Origin: a virus
Length of the DNA stretch: 23,557 bases
IMG/VR virus record: IMGVR_UViG_3300049846_001224
Location: 1-23,557 of that record
Reading direction: 5' to 3' (one strand)
How positions within the stretch are numbered: position 1 is the stretch's first letter; every line of letters begins with the position of its first letter. The translations under genes were made by a program, and so were the position numbers. This document shows positions 5,976 through 13,488 of the stretch, in pieces. The notes under the pieces are model-generated. The model had not been told where the DNA came from and ran no database searches. It saw only the letters and a list, made by a program, of their open reading frames with translations.

Positions 5976-8141
5976 TCAGTTACTCCAATCGTGCGAACCG
6001 CCAATGAAGCGGTCCCAATCGCCGCGCAGCTCCGCCACGCCGGGGTTCTTGAATGAGTAGGTCGCGTCCTCTGGATCCTCGGGTCGCGCTTTGACCTTGG
6101 TGAACGACGGGGCCATGGTCTTGATGTCGCCCATGAACTCGTTGCGCCCGGGCAGACGGCTGCGAATGTTCCGGCCTTTGGCCCATTGTTCGAAAGCTGA
6201 GCGGATCCGGTTGGTCGGAATCAACGCCGGCAGCGCGCCTTCCCAATCGCTGCCCACGAGCGAATCGCTGGTGATGCAGTCGAGCCACCATTCCTGGATC
6301 GGGGCCAAGCTGGCGTGCTTCTGGTCGATCAATCCTTGGGTGCAAGGCGCAGCGTTCACGTCAACGCCCGACAGATCGTAGTCCATCAGAAACCGAAGCA
6401 GGCAAGCGTAGCCGCCCCGCTCCATCCCAAGCCGCATTTCTTCAAAGAACTTGCGGTCCTGGCGGCGGCCGTTGCCCACGTTGAAAACGGCGAACCGGCG
6501 CTCGTCCACGGTGGCGGGGATCAGCCACTTCTCGTTGCCGAGGATCGCCACCCGAGTGAGGTTGTCCACCTGATAGGGCTCGTGGCCCTTGCGTTCGATG
6601 TTGTGTCGGCTACCGGTGATCAGCCCCTTGAGCTTGCCTTCGGCCCGCTTGTCCCCGGCCCAGCTCGCCTCGTCCAGCACGAAGAACAGATTGGATTCGA
6701 GGTGGCTGTTGAAGTTCGAAAGCAGATACCGCTCGTCGTCGGCCACCAGAAAGTGTGGACCAAGAAGCGCCCCCACCCGTTCGACCAAAGCGTTCTTGCC
6801 CGTGCCCTTGTCGCCCTTGAACACCAACGCGACTAGCGGTTTTTCAAAAGGGCGTTGGATAGCGTGGGCAAAGTAACCCAGCAGCCAGCGGTACAGGGCT
6901 TCGTCGTTATTGCAGACGTTCTGCAACGCGTGCTCCAGAAACTGGTCGACGGAAGGATGCTCGCCCGTGGCAGCCGGCTCCACTGAGAAGCCGCGCCACA
7001 GGTTGTAGAAGCGTCCTTGCACCCTGTTCAGTGGGCTAAACACCACACTGTCGTACTCGCGGCGGCTTGGCCGAGCCATCCACAGCTTGGACAACGGCAC
7101 GGGCTTGTTGCCCTGCGGTGTGGAGACCTGCAGCGTCTTGTTGGAGAACCAAGCGTGCATGTCGGACGGCGTGAGTCTGATCGTTGTGAAGCGGCCCTTG
7201 TGATCGGTCGTCTCCTGGAGAACGAAAGCGCCCGACTTGATGAACGCGTACTCGTTGTTGAGCGCGTCCACGGGGTGGGAGGCCTCGTCTTCATCCTTTA
7301 CGGAAGACGTAAAAACGGCTTCGGGCGCGCCCACGCCCTGCGGTTCGCGGCCGTACTTGAACGCGTGGGCGACCTTGGCGACCAGTTCATCATGCGACCA
7401 AGGTGGTTCGCACCGATCATTCCAGTAGTGGCACAGCAGGTCAAAAGCTTGGTTCTCGTTGCACCCTAGATCTTTCAGCCGCGCCGCCACCTTGTACGCT
7501 GTCTGGTCGCCGGCGTTCCCCTCGATTGAGACCGGCGCGGTGCCGAGATAACCAACCGCCCGATGGCGTGCGCGATCAGCATTGACGCCATCCAACACGA
7601 CGCCGCCAGCAGCAGGGCGCTCGCGATCAGCGCCAAGGCGATCAACCAGCCAACCAGGAGCACTGGCGATGCAGCAGCGGCCGTCAATTTGCCGATACGA
7701 CTTGCCGTCAATCTCGCTACCCGGACCAACAATGTACCCACCCCGGCTGCGCACATCGAGGCCTTCTCCCAAAATGTTGACGCCCTGGCGGCAAGACTGC
7801 TGCGCCACGTAAACAATGTGCCGGCCGCCGCTGGGCGTGGTCTGCTCAAAACTGGCAGGCAATTCGCACCCTTCAAGTTCGAGCGCCAGTAGCTGCGCGT
7901 CGCCGTGCTTCCCGGACTTGTTGTCCACATCCACTACAACCAGCGCGGCGTCGTCTCCGAACTTGGTCGTGCTGATCCCGATGTTGCAATCCCGCCCCTC
8001 GAACCACTTGCGGATCTGCTCAGGATCGCGCGTGGCCCTGTTGGGAAAATCCTTCAAGAGTGGCAGCTTGCCGTTGGGTTCACAGGGGAAAATGTGAAAC
8101 CCGCGAGAGGCCAACTCAAGCGCATGTTGCAATCTGTTCAC
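5976..8141 (-). CDS. Bifunctional primase-polymerase / SF3-type helicase
   Basis: A 721-residue replication protein. The frame is open to an ATG at 8174, but GTG 8141 is the better start. It follows a GGGAGGGG ribosome binding site, overlaps the previous stop as GTGA, and gives MNRLQHALELASRGFHIFPC, the usual beginning of this family. Residues 1 to about 170 form an archaeo-eukaryotic-type PrimPol domain, with acidic pair D71 and D73 in VVVDVD, H108 in SGGRHIVY, and DVRSRGGYIVGPGS. The C-terminal half is a D5/DUF5906-like ATPase: Walker A GDKGTGKN (443-450), Walker B LFFVLDEA (485-492), and VAILGNEKWLIP as the sensor region. It should prime and unwind phage DNA, working with the PolA-type polymerase encoded upstream. 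Confidence 0.92.
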   Translation of the reverse strand: MNRLQHALELASRGFHIFPCEPNGKLPLLKDFPNRATRDPEQIRKWFEGRDCNIGISTTKFGDDAALVVVDVDNKSGKHGDAQLLALELEGCELPASFEQTTPSGGRHIVYVAQQSCRQGVNILGEGLDVRSRGGYIVGPGSEIDGKSYRQIDGRCCIASAPGWLVDRLGADRERPAAGGVVLDGVNADRARHRAVGYLGTAPVSIEGNAGDQTAYKVAARLKDLGCNENQAFDLLCHYWNDRCEPPWSHDELVAKVAHAFKYGREPQGVGAPEAVFTSSVKDEDEASHPVDALNNEYAFIKSGAFVLQETTDHKGRFTTIRLTPSDMHAWFSNKTLQVSTPQGNKPVPLSKLWMARPSRREYDSVVFSPLNRVQGRFYNLWRGFSVEPAATGEHPSVDQFLEHALQNVCNNDEALYRWLLGYFAHAIQRPFEKPLVALVFKGDKGTGKNALVERVGALLGPHFLVADDERYLLSNFNSHLESNLFFVLDEASWAGDKRAEGKLKGLITGSRHNIERKGHEPYQVDNLTRVAILGNEKWLIPATVDERRFAVFNVGNGRRQDRKFFEEMRLGMERGGYACLLRFLMDYDLSGVDVNAAPCTQGLIDQKHASLAPIQEWWLDCITSDSLVGSDWEGALPALIPTNRIRSAFEQWAKGRNIRSRLPGRNEFMGDIKTMAPSFTKVKARPEDPEDATYSFKNPGVAELRGDWDRFIGGSHDWSN

Positions 8142-8323
8142 CGCCCCTCCCGTCTTTCCCAATCGTCTCGGCAATCTGCGTCACACCAACGCATCATGGG
8201 CCCAACATCGTCGCCGCAATTCGCGCAATGGCCTGTAAATTCAGGGCCGCTTTTGCGCCGCTGTTGCAGTGCGATCTGTCGGGACTTCTCTTCGTGCTGC
8301 TCTGCGCTGTCTGCGATGTCCAT
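8138..8323 (-). CDS. Small putative zinc-binding protein
   Basis: A 61-residue hydrophilic protein that starts MDIADSAEQHEEKS and ends in HCANCGDDVGPMMRWCDADC followed by RDDWERREGR. The CxxC and CxxxC pairs make a compact zinc-knuckle or treble-clef fold likely, and small phage proteins of this layout are common in replication modules. ATG 8323 is preferred because AGGAA lies 7 nt upstream. An in-frame ATG at 8329 overlaps the polymerase stop but has no spacing for that site. The stop overlaps the GTG of the primase, so it is tightly coupled between polymerase and primase genes. Function unknown. Confidence 0.75.
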   Translation of the reverse strand: MDIADSAEQHEEKSRQIALQQRRKSGPEFTGHCANCGDDVGPMMRWCDADCRDDWERREGR

Positions 8324-8325
8324 GG

Positions 8326-11181
8326 TCATTTCCTGTATCGAAAGCCCCGCCAGCCTTCGGCGGAGAGTGGCAACCCCGTGGCCCAATCTGGAACCACGGA
8401 CACGATCCCCTCGATCTCCGTAATGACTTCGTCGCCAATGTCCTCGGCGATCTCTGTGACAACCTCATCGTGTACGTGCATGACCACCGGATACCCGGCG
8501 TCGTGCAGCCGCAGCATGGCTTCCGCTAACAGGTCGCGCGCCACCGCCTGGGTGATGTTCTCCGACAGCGACCCGCCGTAAGTCTTGGTCTCTTCCCATT
8601 TCTTGGTGACGCCGTTCACGCTCCAGAAATGCAGCGCCGATTTGTCTTCGCCCCACGGCGTCGTGATCGATTTGACGCTGGGGTACGGGTAGCAGAGCAC
8701 GCGGCCACTCGGCAGACGGCACCACAAGAACGATCCGGACTTCTTGAAGACCACTTGCCGCCCGATGGGCCCGGCCTTGCAAACGACGCCTAGCTCGACC
8801 GCGTTGATCGCTGCTTTTTCCAGGTCGTACCAATACCGAACGATCTTCGCGTGGCTCTCGCGCCAAGCGCGCTTGATCTCGTCGGCCAATGTGTCGTCGA
8901 CCTTGACGCCATACACACGCGCCATGCTCTGGAACGCGCCCACACCGCCGCCATAGCCCAGCGCAAGACAGTTATGTACAAGAAGCGGACCTCTCGATGT
9001 CATCACCGTGAATCGGTGACGCGGCCCCGCATTCACAACGTCGTAAACAGGCCTCCAATTCCTGGATTCGCTTCTGGAGTGCGCCGACTCGGCGTTTGTT
9101 CGCCGCGTTTTCCGCTCGGCCGATAAACCGAAGGTTGCCGGGGGCGTAGCCCCCATCAACATCGATGCGGTCAAGTTCAAGAGACGGCTGATCCCAACCC
9201 GCGAGCGTGACGATATGGGCCAGAAATTCCCGTCTATTCTTGCGCCAGGGCTCGTATACAAACACGCCTCGGCCCCCATAATGGACATATCCGGAGTCGT
9301 TGGGGTTGTGGCACCTGTTGATGCACGCGGAGATGCGGTTGAGAAGTCTGCGCCTGTGGCCGTCGTCCGGAACGACGTCTGCATACGCCCAAAAATTTTT
9401 GCGCCAATGCCCCGCTTGCCTCTTGGCGCATACGTTGCACCGAGTGCTTCGCCCTTTACGCAAGTTGTAATCCAGGACCAGATGCGGCGGAGCCTGACAG
9501 GAACATTGCACGCGAACCATGTTCTGATGACACGCGCCATACTTGTGCCGCTCGATCCCAAGCACGGTAAGTTCTCCGAACCTGTCTCCAGCGCTTGGCG
9601 GAGGATACTTTCGCTTGAAGCGAGTTCCCGCGCCCGCGTCCAAGTTTGATTCGTTCTGATTAAATGATCCGGAGTTACCTCCAACCCGGCCACGCTTATT
9701 ACTTGCTTGCTGCCCTGGCATACCACTCCTTCATGCTGGACCCATTCCACCCCGTCCCACAGCAAATCCCGCTGTGTAACCGCGATCATACTCTTTATCC
9801 CGTTATTGGTTAGCACTTGAGTATGGGGGCCAAAACACGCCACCTTGCCGATTTGGCGCTCCGCCTTGGTGACCTCGCGGATGTCCTTGCGGTAGATGCC
9901 GCTGGCCGCGTGTTCGTAAATCTTGCCGTGAGTGCGGAAGATGTCGAGCACCTTTTCTTCGCCCGCCAGCCACGCCAACACGCGCGCCTCAATAGCGCTA
10001 AAGTCCATGGCCACCAGCTCGTGCCCAGGGCTTGCGATGATCATGCCTCGGATGCTGTCGGCCATGGCGTCCATGGTCGGGCCGTAGATCATGTCAAGGA
10101 GTTGGTGCTGATTGCGGGCGATCAACTCATTGATGTGCAGGATCAGGCGCACGTTCTCGTCGTCATCCTTGGTCAACTTGCGCGGGCGCGGAAGGTTGCC
10201 GGGTTGAATGCCACGATGCGCCCAGCGGCCAGTCGATGCGCCGTGGTACTGGAAGCAACCACGCACACGGCCATCCCGGCTGGCGCGGTTCTTCATGGCG
10301 ATGAGCTTGGCGGTGCTCGACTTGGCCGCCTCTTGGCGCAGCAGTAACGCCTTACGGACAACGGAAGGCATGTCCTCAATCTTCAAGGCGTCGAGCACGT
10401 CCGCCTTGGCCAAGCCTTTGAGCTCCACACCTTGGGTACGGATCCACTTGATCAGGAGTTGGACTTCGGTGCACTTGCCAACCGCGCCGCCGGTGACGCG
10501 CAGCATTTCCTTGTCGAGCCGCGCCTTCTCGATCTCCACCATGGCGATGGCGTTGTCGATGGCGGGTAGATCGACGCGGATCCCGCGCTGGTTGATGATC
10601 TGATCGAGCACCCACACGCGCTGCTCTTTGTCCGAGAGCTGCATCATTCGCCGATCCAGTTCGCGCTCGACCTCCACGTCCTGCTTGCAATAGTCGTACA
10701 GGCGCTTGAACTTGTCGGGCGCGTCCTCTGGTTTCCAGAACGAGCCATCGGCTTTAGGCTTGGCCAACTGCATCATGATGCGGCTGCCGGCCATGTCTTT
10801 TTGCTGCGTGATGCCAAGCGCTTTGGCCGCATTCTCCAACGCGCCGGGCAAGCTCATGGCGTAGGCTTGGGCCATGGTGCATCGCATTTGTTTGGGCGAG
10901 AGGATAGGCCAACCGTACTTGGGCACGCAGACCTTGTTCCAGATTGCCAGTTCGAAGGCCGCGTTGTGGGCGACCACTTCGCCGCCGTTGCGCACGTGCT
11001 CAACAACCTTGTGGTTCAGCCCGGTTCCGGGCGTGGGAGCGTAAAGAAACGGACTTTCATCATCAAACGCAAAGGCCATGCAATGCACGCCCGTGGTCGG
11101 ATCGGTGGCGTAGTTATCCAGCCCGCACTTGGGCAAGTCGGCAGCAGAAAAAGTTTCGAGGTCGATGTGTAGTGTAGTCAT
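8326..11181 (-). CDS. polA-like: DNA polymerase I-like (family A) polymerase interrupted by an intein
   Basis: The 951-residue precursor would give a polymerase of 662 residues after splicing, a normal size for phage family A enzymes. The N-terminal DEDD 3'-5' exonuclease shows HIDLET (D7, E9), VVAHNAAFEL (70-79) and YDYCKQDVE (162-170). Polymerase motif A is LVAMDFSAIEAR (D393). Motif B is split: RQIGKVA (442-448) lies before the intein and CLALGYGGGVGAF (738-750) after it. Motif C is VMHVHDEVV (D905, E906). The ATG at 11181 has no clear Shine-Dalgarno and follows a hairpin terminator by 10 nt, so its expression may depend on read-through or coupling. Splicing is needed for an active O-helix. 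Confidence 0.96.
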   Translation of the reverse strand: MTTLHIDLETFSAADLPKCGLDNYATDPTTGVHCMAFAFDDESPFLYAPTPGTGLNHKVVEHVRNGGEVVAHNAAFELAIWNKVCVPKYGWPILSPKQMRCTMAQAYAMSLPGALENAAKALGITQQKDMAGSRIMMQLAKPKADGSFWKPEDAPDKFKRLYDYCKQDVEVERELDRRMMQLSDKEQRVWVLDQIINQRGIRVDLPAIDNAIAMVEIEKARLDKEMLRVTGGAVGKCTEVQLLIKWIRTQGVELKGLAKADVLDALKIEDMPSVVRKALLLRQEAAKSSTAKLIAMKNRASRDGRVRGCFQYHGASTGRWAHRGIQPGNLPRPRKLTKDDDENVRLILHINELIARNQHQLLDMIYGPTMDAMADSIRGMIIASPGHELVAMDFSAIEARVLAWLAGEEKVLDIFRTHGKIYEHAASGIYRKDIREVTKAERQIGKVACFGPHTQVLTNNGIKSMIAVTQRDLLWDGVEWVQHEGVVCQGSKQVISVAGLEVTPDHLIRTNQTWTRARELASSESILRQALETGSENLPCLGSSGTSMARVIRTWFACNVPVRLRRIWSWITTCVKGEALGATYAPRGKRGIGAKIFGRMQTSFRTTATGADFSTASPRASTGATTPTTPDMSIMGAEACLYTSPGARIDGNFWPISSRSRVGISRLLNLTASMLMGATPPATFGLSAERKTRRTNAESAHSRSESRNWRPVYDVVNAGPRHRFTVMTSRGPLLVHNCLALGYGGGVGAFQSMARVYGVKVDDTLADEIKRAWRESHAKIVRYWYDLEKAAINAVELGVVCKAGPIGRQVVFKKSGSFLWCRLPSGRVLCYPYPSVKSITTPWGEDKSALHFWSVNGVTKKWEETKTYGGSLSENITQAVARDLLAEAMLRLHDAGYPVVMHVHDEVVTEIAEDIGDEVITEIEGIVSVVPDWATGLPLSAEGWRGFRYRK
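8971..9837 (-). mobile_element. Intein in polymerase motif B (289 codons)
   Basis: All splicing motifs of a class 1 intein are visible in the polymerase frame. Block A is CFGPHTQVLTNNG, starting with Cys1 (codon 9835-9837). Block B is LEVTPDHLIRT, with the TxxH motif at intein residues 55-58. Block F is VYDVVNAGPRHRF, and block G is LLVHN with the penultimate His and final Asn289, followed by Cys+1 of the polymerase. The junctions rejoin as GKVA/CLALGYGGG. The splicing modules occupy roughly residues 1-85 and 250-289. The 165 residues between them are Arg/Ser/Thr/Ala-rich and resemble no domain, because that DNA encodes an HNH endonuclease in another frame. No in-frame LAGLIDADG or HNH domain is present. 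Confidence 0.95.
8972..9721 (-). CDS. HNH homing endonuclease nested out of frame within the intein
   Basis: This 249-residue protein lies on the polymerase strand but in another frame. Its ATG (9721) has GAAGGAG four bases upstream, and its TAA (8972-8974) ends on the last intein codon. Residues 45-55 (GDRFGELTVLG) begin the conserved fold of free-standing phage HNH enzymes. A zinc site is suggested by CSC (73-75) and CNVC (95-98). The HNH region runs from YVHYGGRGV through LELDRIDVDGGYAPGNLRF (182-199) to ENAANKR (204-210), the usual pattern LDRIDxxGxYxPxNxRxxxxxxxxxNKR. A helical tail (LQKRIQELEACL) follows. It should cut intein-free polymerase alleles and so spread the intein. The enzyme assignment is strong. 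Its independent expression and target are inferred. Confidence 0.93.
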   Translation of the reverse strand: MPGQQASNKRGRVGGNSGSFNQNESNLDAGAGTRFKRKYPPPSAGDRFGELTVLGIERHKYGACHQNMVRVQCSCQAPPHLVLDYNLRKGRSTRCNVCAKRQAGHWRKNFWAYADVVPDDGHRRRLLNRISACINRCHNPNDSGYVHYGGRGVFVYEPWRKNRREFLAHIVTLAGWDQPSLELDRIDVDGGYAPGNLRFIGRAENAANKRRVGALQKRIQELEACLRRCECGAASPIHGDDIERSASCT

Positions 11182-11191
11182 GGTGCGCCGA

Positions 11192-11216
11192 TAAAAAGCG
11201 ACCCCGAAGGGCCGCT
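11192..11216 (-). terminator. Rho-independent terminator/attenuator just upstream of the polymerase gene
   Basis: On the minus strand AGCGGCCC and GGGTCGCT pair around a TTCG tetraloop (one G-T wobble), followed by TTTTTAT. It lies 20 nt after the DUF2815 stop and 10 nt before the polymerase ATG, inside what is otherwise a continuous leftward operon. This is a textbook intrinsic terminator shape. How strong it is in this operon is unknown. Confidence 0.8.
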
Positions 11217-11236
11217 GTTGTGATCATCTCAACACG

Positions 11237-11794
11237 TCAATCGAAGAGATTGCCGGCTGACTTGCCGCTGGATCCGCCGCCAAAAGCCTCGAACGCTTTG
11301 GAAGCAGGCACACGGCCGCTGCCAAGCGGCTCGTCGTCGCGCAGCTTCTGAACGTTCTCAAGCCCGAACGCTACGCCACGGTTGCCGGCCTGCTCGTAAG
11401 GGTAGGCGCGGATCTGCGCACGAAACCACGCGCCCGAATACACCTCGCTCTCGTCGATGATGTCGTTGAGATTGGCGTCGACGAGCCCAGGGCGACGGTC
11501 TTCGTTAGCGCTGAACGTCATGACCACAGCGTCATCGGGGACTCCGGGGATTGGGTCGTCGAGTTCTTCGTTGGTGCGAAACGGAGACCGCATGGTCTTG
11601 GGTGGGTTGTTGCCCCACTTCTCCGCCACAGCGGCTTTGGCCGCCGCTTTCAGCCCCGACAGATCCGCGTCCGGCATGAACACCGCACGCATGCTGTACT
11701 TCTTCTTGCCATCAGGGTTTTCTCTTGGCGCGGTGGCGCGGAACAGGCCGACAAACGCGGCGCGAAATTCTGGGGTGATGAGCTTTTCAGCCAT
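11237..11794 (-). CDS. DUF2815 family protein, probable phage ssDNA-binding protein
   Basis: A 185-residue protein beginning MAEKLITPEFRAAFVGLFRA, with KYSMRAVFMPDADLSGLKAA and a C-terminal run ending GNLFD. This matches the DUF2815 family, which is repeatedly encoded beside phage PolA, DUF2800 and SNF2 genes and is regarded as a single-stranded-DNA-binding protein (OB-fold) of the replication module. The short acidic or aromatic C-terminus is in keeping with SSB-like tails, but that is a weak argument. ATG 11794 follows AGGA by 7 nt. A hairpin terminator lies directly after its stop, so this protein may be made in excess over the polymerase, as expected for a stoichiometric ssDNA binder. Confidence 0.82.
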   Translation of the reverse strand: MAEKLITPEFRAAFVGLFRATAPRENPDGKKKYSMRAVFMPDADLSGLKAAAKAAVAEKWGNNPPKTMRSPFRTNEELDDPIPGVPDDAVVMTFSANEDRRPGLVDANLNDIIDESEVYSGAWFRAQIRAYPYEQAGNRGVAFGLENVQKLRDDEPLGSGRVPASKAFEAFGGGSSGKSAGNLFD

Positions 11795-11815
11795 GGTGAT
11801 TTCCTAGTTACAGGG

Positions 11816-12946
11816 TTACGAGTTTGCGAATGCCGAAGCAGCACCCACCTTGATCGCCGGACGTTTGTCACTTTCGTGCACAAGCGTGTGGCCAGAACTT
11901 TCCTTGACGGTCAGTTCATCCAGCAAGCCACGTTGATCTTTGGACAGCAGCTTTTCAGCAGCGGCGGGGGTTATGACTTCGGCAGGCTTGTATGCAGCTT
12001 CGCCAAGCAACGCGCCCAACTTGGCTTCGGCCATGCTGTCGTCACGCCACTTCCGCGTTGCGCGCTTCTCCACCAACTTCCACTGCGGGATCACCTTGCC
12101 CTTCTCAGCTTCTTCGTAGGCGAACTCGCGCGTGTTCTTGATCCAGCCTTCCAGGATGGGCAGAAAATCCAGCGTCTCGGCCAGCGCGACGGGATCGTAA
12201 GGCAAGCCCGGTGCAAACACTTGCTTGGCTAAGGTCTGCGCCTTCGATTTCAGCTTCGGGCACTTGGGCGCGGCCAAGCACCAGCGGCAGCCTTTCTCGC
12301 TGGGGGTGAGGTATCCCAACCAATAATCTGAATATCCACCAAACTCTTCGCGGCACTCGGTGACGCGCTTCACCGCGTCCTCAAGGTCCGCGTGGAAGTC
12401 CAGCAGATCCACCACATCAAATGTCACAGAGCGCACGGGGCCGTCAGAGTGCGGGCAGCGCGGCTGCACGATGGTGGCGGTGACTTGCGTGGCCGGATAC
12501 TTGAACGTCAGCAATGCGGCCAAGGCGTAGATCTTCAATTGAAGATTGCCGTGCACCTCTACCGCCACCCCTGCCCCATACTTCAGGTCAACGATGTGCA
12601 GATGTTTTTGCTCCGGCTGCCACACCACAGCATCGGCCGTGCCATACACCTCATCACTGACCTTGACGCGCTGCTCGACGTGAAGCGCAGTCGTCTCGCC
12701 GGATATCGGATCGGCGAGATTGAGCACGTGGTTGGTGTAGATAGAGACGTGCGCCACCATTTCGGGATCGTCATCCGCATGCAGCTCGGCGTGGTTTAGT
12801 AGCCGCTCGGCCAACTCGTGGGCTTTGGTCCCCTCTTCGGCAAACGCGCTGGTCTTTTGCGGCATGCCCTCGGACAGCACCACGCTCCCCGGGCACGTCA
12901 TCCAGCGCTCAGCCGCACTCGGGGAGAGTTTGGCGTGTGTGCTCAT
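11816..12946 (-). CDS. DUF2800 family PD-(D/E)XK nuclease with Cas4/AddB-like cysteine pattern
   Basis: A 376-residue protein. ATG 12946 is chosen over 12955 because it overlaps the upstream stop as ATGA and gives the family start MSTHAKLSPSAAERW. RecB-like nuclease motifs are visible: H43 in EEGTKAHELAE, D105 in YGTADAVVW, D120 and K122 in HIVDLKYG, and Q136 in NLQLKIYALA. One Cys lies near the N-terminus (C18, WMTCPGS) and three near the end of the nuclease fold (C220, C223 and C229 in KGCRWCLAAPKCPKL), the arrangement that holds an iron-sulfur cluster in Cas4 and AddB. It probably processes DNA ends in recombination-dependent replication with the adjacent SNF2 helicase and DUF2815 protein. 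The cluster itself is inferred. Confidence 0.88.
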   Translation of the reverse strand: MSTHAKLSPSAAERWMTCPGSVVLSEGMPQKTSAFAEEGTKAHELAERLLNHAELHADDDPEMVAHVSIYTNHVLNLADPISGETTALHVEQRVKVSDEVYGTADAVVWQPEQKHLHIVDLKYGAGVAVEVHGNLQLKIYALAALLTFKYPATQVTATIVQPRCPHSDGPVRSVTFDVVDLLDFHADLEDAVKRVTECREEFGGYSDYWLGYLTPSEKGCRWCLAAPKCPKLKSKAQTLAKQVFAPGLPYDPVALAETLDFLPILEGWIKNTREFAYEEAEKGKVIPQWKLVEKRATRKWRDDSMAEAKLGALLGEAAYKPAEVITPAAAEKLLSKDQRGLLDELTVKESSGHTLVHESDKRPAIKVGAASAFANS

Positions 12947-13434
12947 ACAGCGCACTCAGCGGCAAAGGCTGCGTAGTCCTTGGCGTCTAGCTCGCTCACG
13001 CGGCCGGCGTTGTACTTACGCAACAGGGTCAGCCCAGCGACTATGCCGTTGGCGGCGGTGTATTGCTGCAGCGCTGAGCGCACTTCGTCGAGCGATAAAG
13101 CGGCGACGTAATCCGACTGTTGATCCGCTTCGTTGTCGAATTCGGGTTCCAGTTCCGCGTCCACCTGTGGAGCGGCTTCAGGCTCGGCGACTGCGGTCTC
13201 AACCGCCTTCGCCTTGCGACCGCGCTTTGGCGCTTCGGTCTTCGCCGCGGGGGCTTCGACTTCGGGTTCAGCGACTGGGGCCGGTGCTTGCGCTGGGGCT
13301 GGGGCTGGGGCTGGGACCGGGGCTGAGGTCTGCACGATCTCAACGGCAGCGCCGACCGTTGGCGCGACCACCGACAGGAATTTGTCCAAGAATTCAAGGT
13401 CTTTGGGGTTGTTGGTGTCGAATGTGATGTTCAT
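12943..13434 (-). CDS. Hypothetical protein with Pro/Ala-rich linker
   Basis: A 163-residue protein in three parts. There is a short N-terminal region (MNITFDTNNPKDLEFLDKFL), then a low-complexity Pro/Ala/Glu linker (about residues 38-100) that includes a basic patch KRGRKAK resembling an AT-hook. A compact C-terminal domain at about 108-163 (LSLDEVRSALQQYTAANG through VSELDAKDYAAFAAECA) is probably helical and recurs in phage replication or recombination neighbourhoods. The DNA of the linker is a tandem GGGGCT-type repeat that could expand or contract. Its stop overlaps the DUF2800 start. I do not recognise a function. A DNA-binding or scaffold role for the replication module is possible. 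Confidence 0.72.
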   Translation of the reverse strand: MNITFDTNNPKDLEFLDKFLSVVAPTVGAAVEIVQTSAPVPAPAPAPAQAPAPVAEPEVEAPAAKTEAPKRGRKAKAVETAVAEPEAAPQVDAELEPEFDNEADQQSDYVAALSLDEVRSALQQYTAANGIVAGLTLLRKYNAGRVSELDAKDYAAFAAECAV

Positions 13435-13488
13435 GAGTATGCTCAGTTATGTTTAGATGGCAACGAATATTGCGGTAATCGCAATGGC

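Noticed and set aside
6315-6836. 173-codon plus-strand frame opposite the primase-helicase
   Set aside because: It is antisense to a gene with clear Walker motifs and shows no domain or ribosome binding site.
9215-9649. 144-codon plus-strand frame across the intein
   Set aside because: It has no ribosome binding site and no domain. It is antisense to two overlapping genuine frames.
8972-9721. HNH insertion as a disruption or frameshift of the polymerase gene
   Set aside because: The polymerase frame stays open through the whole intein and all splicing and polymerase motifs are in that single frame, so no frameshift is needed.
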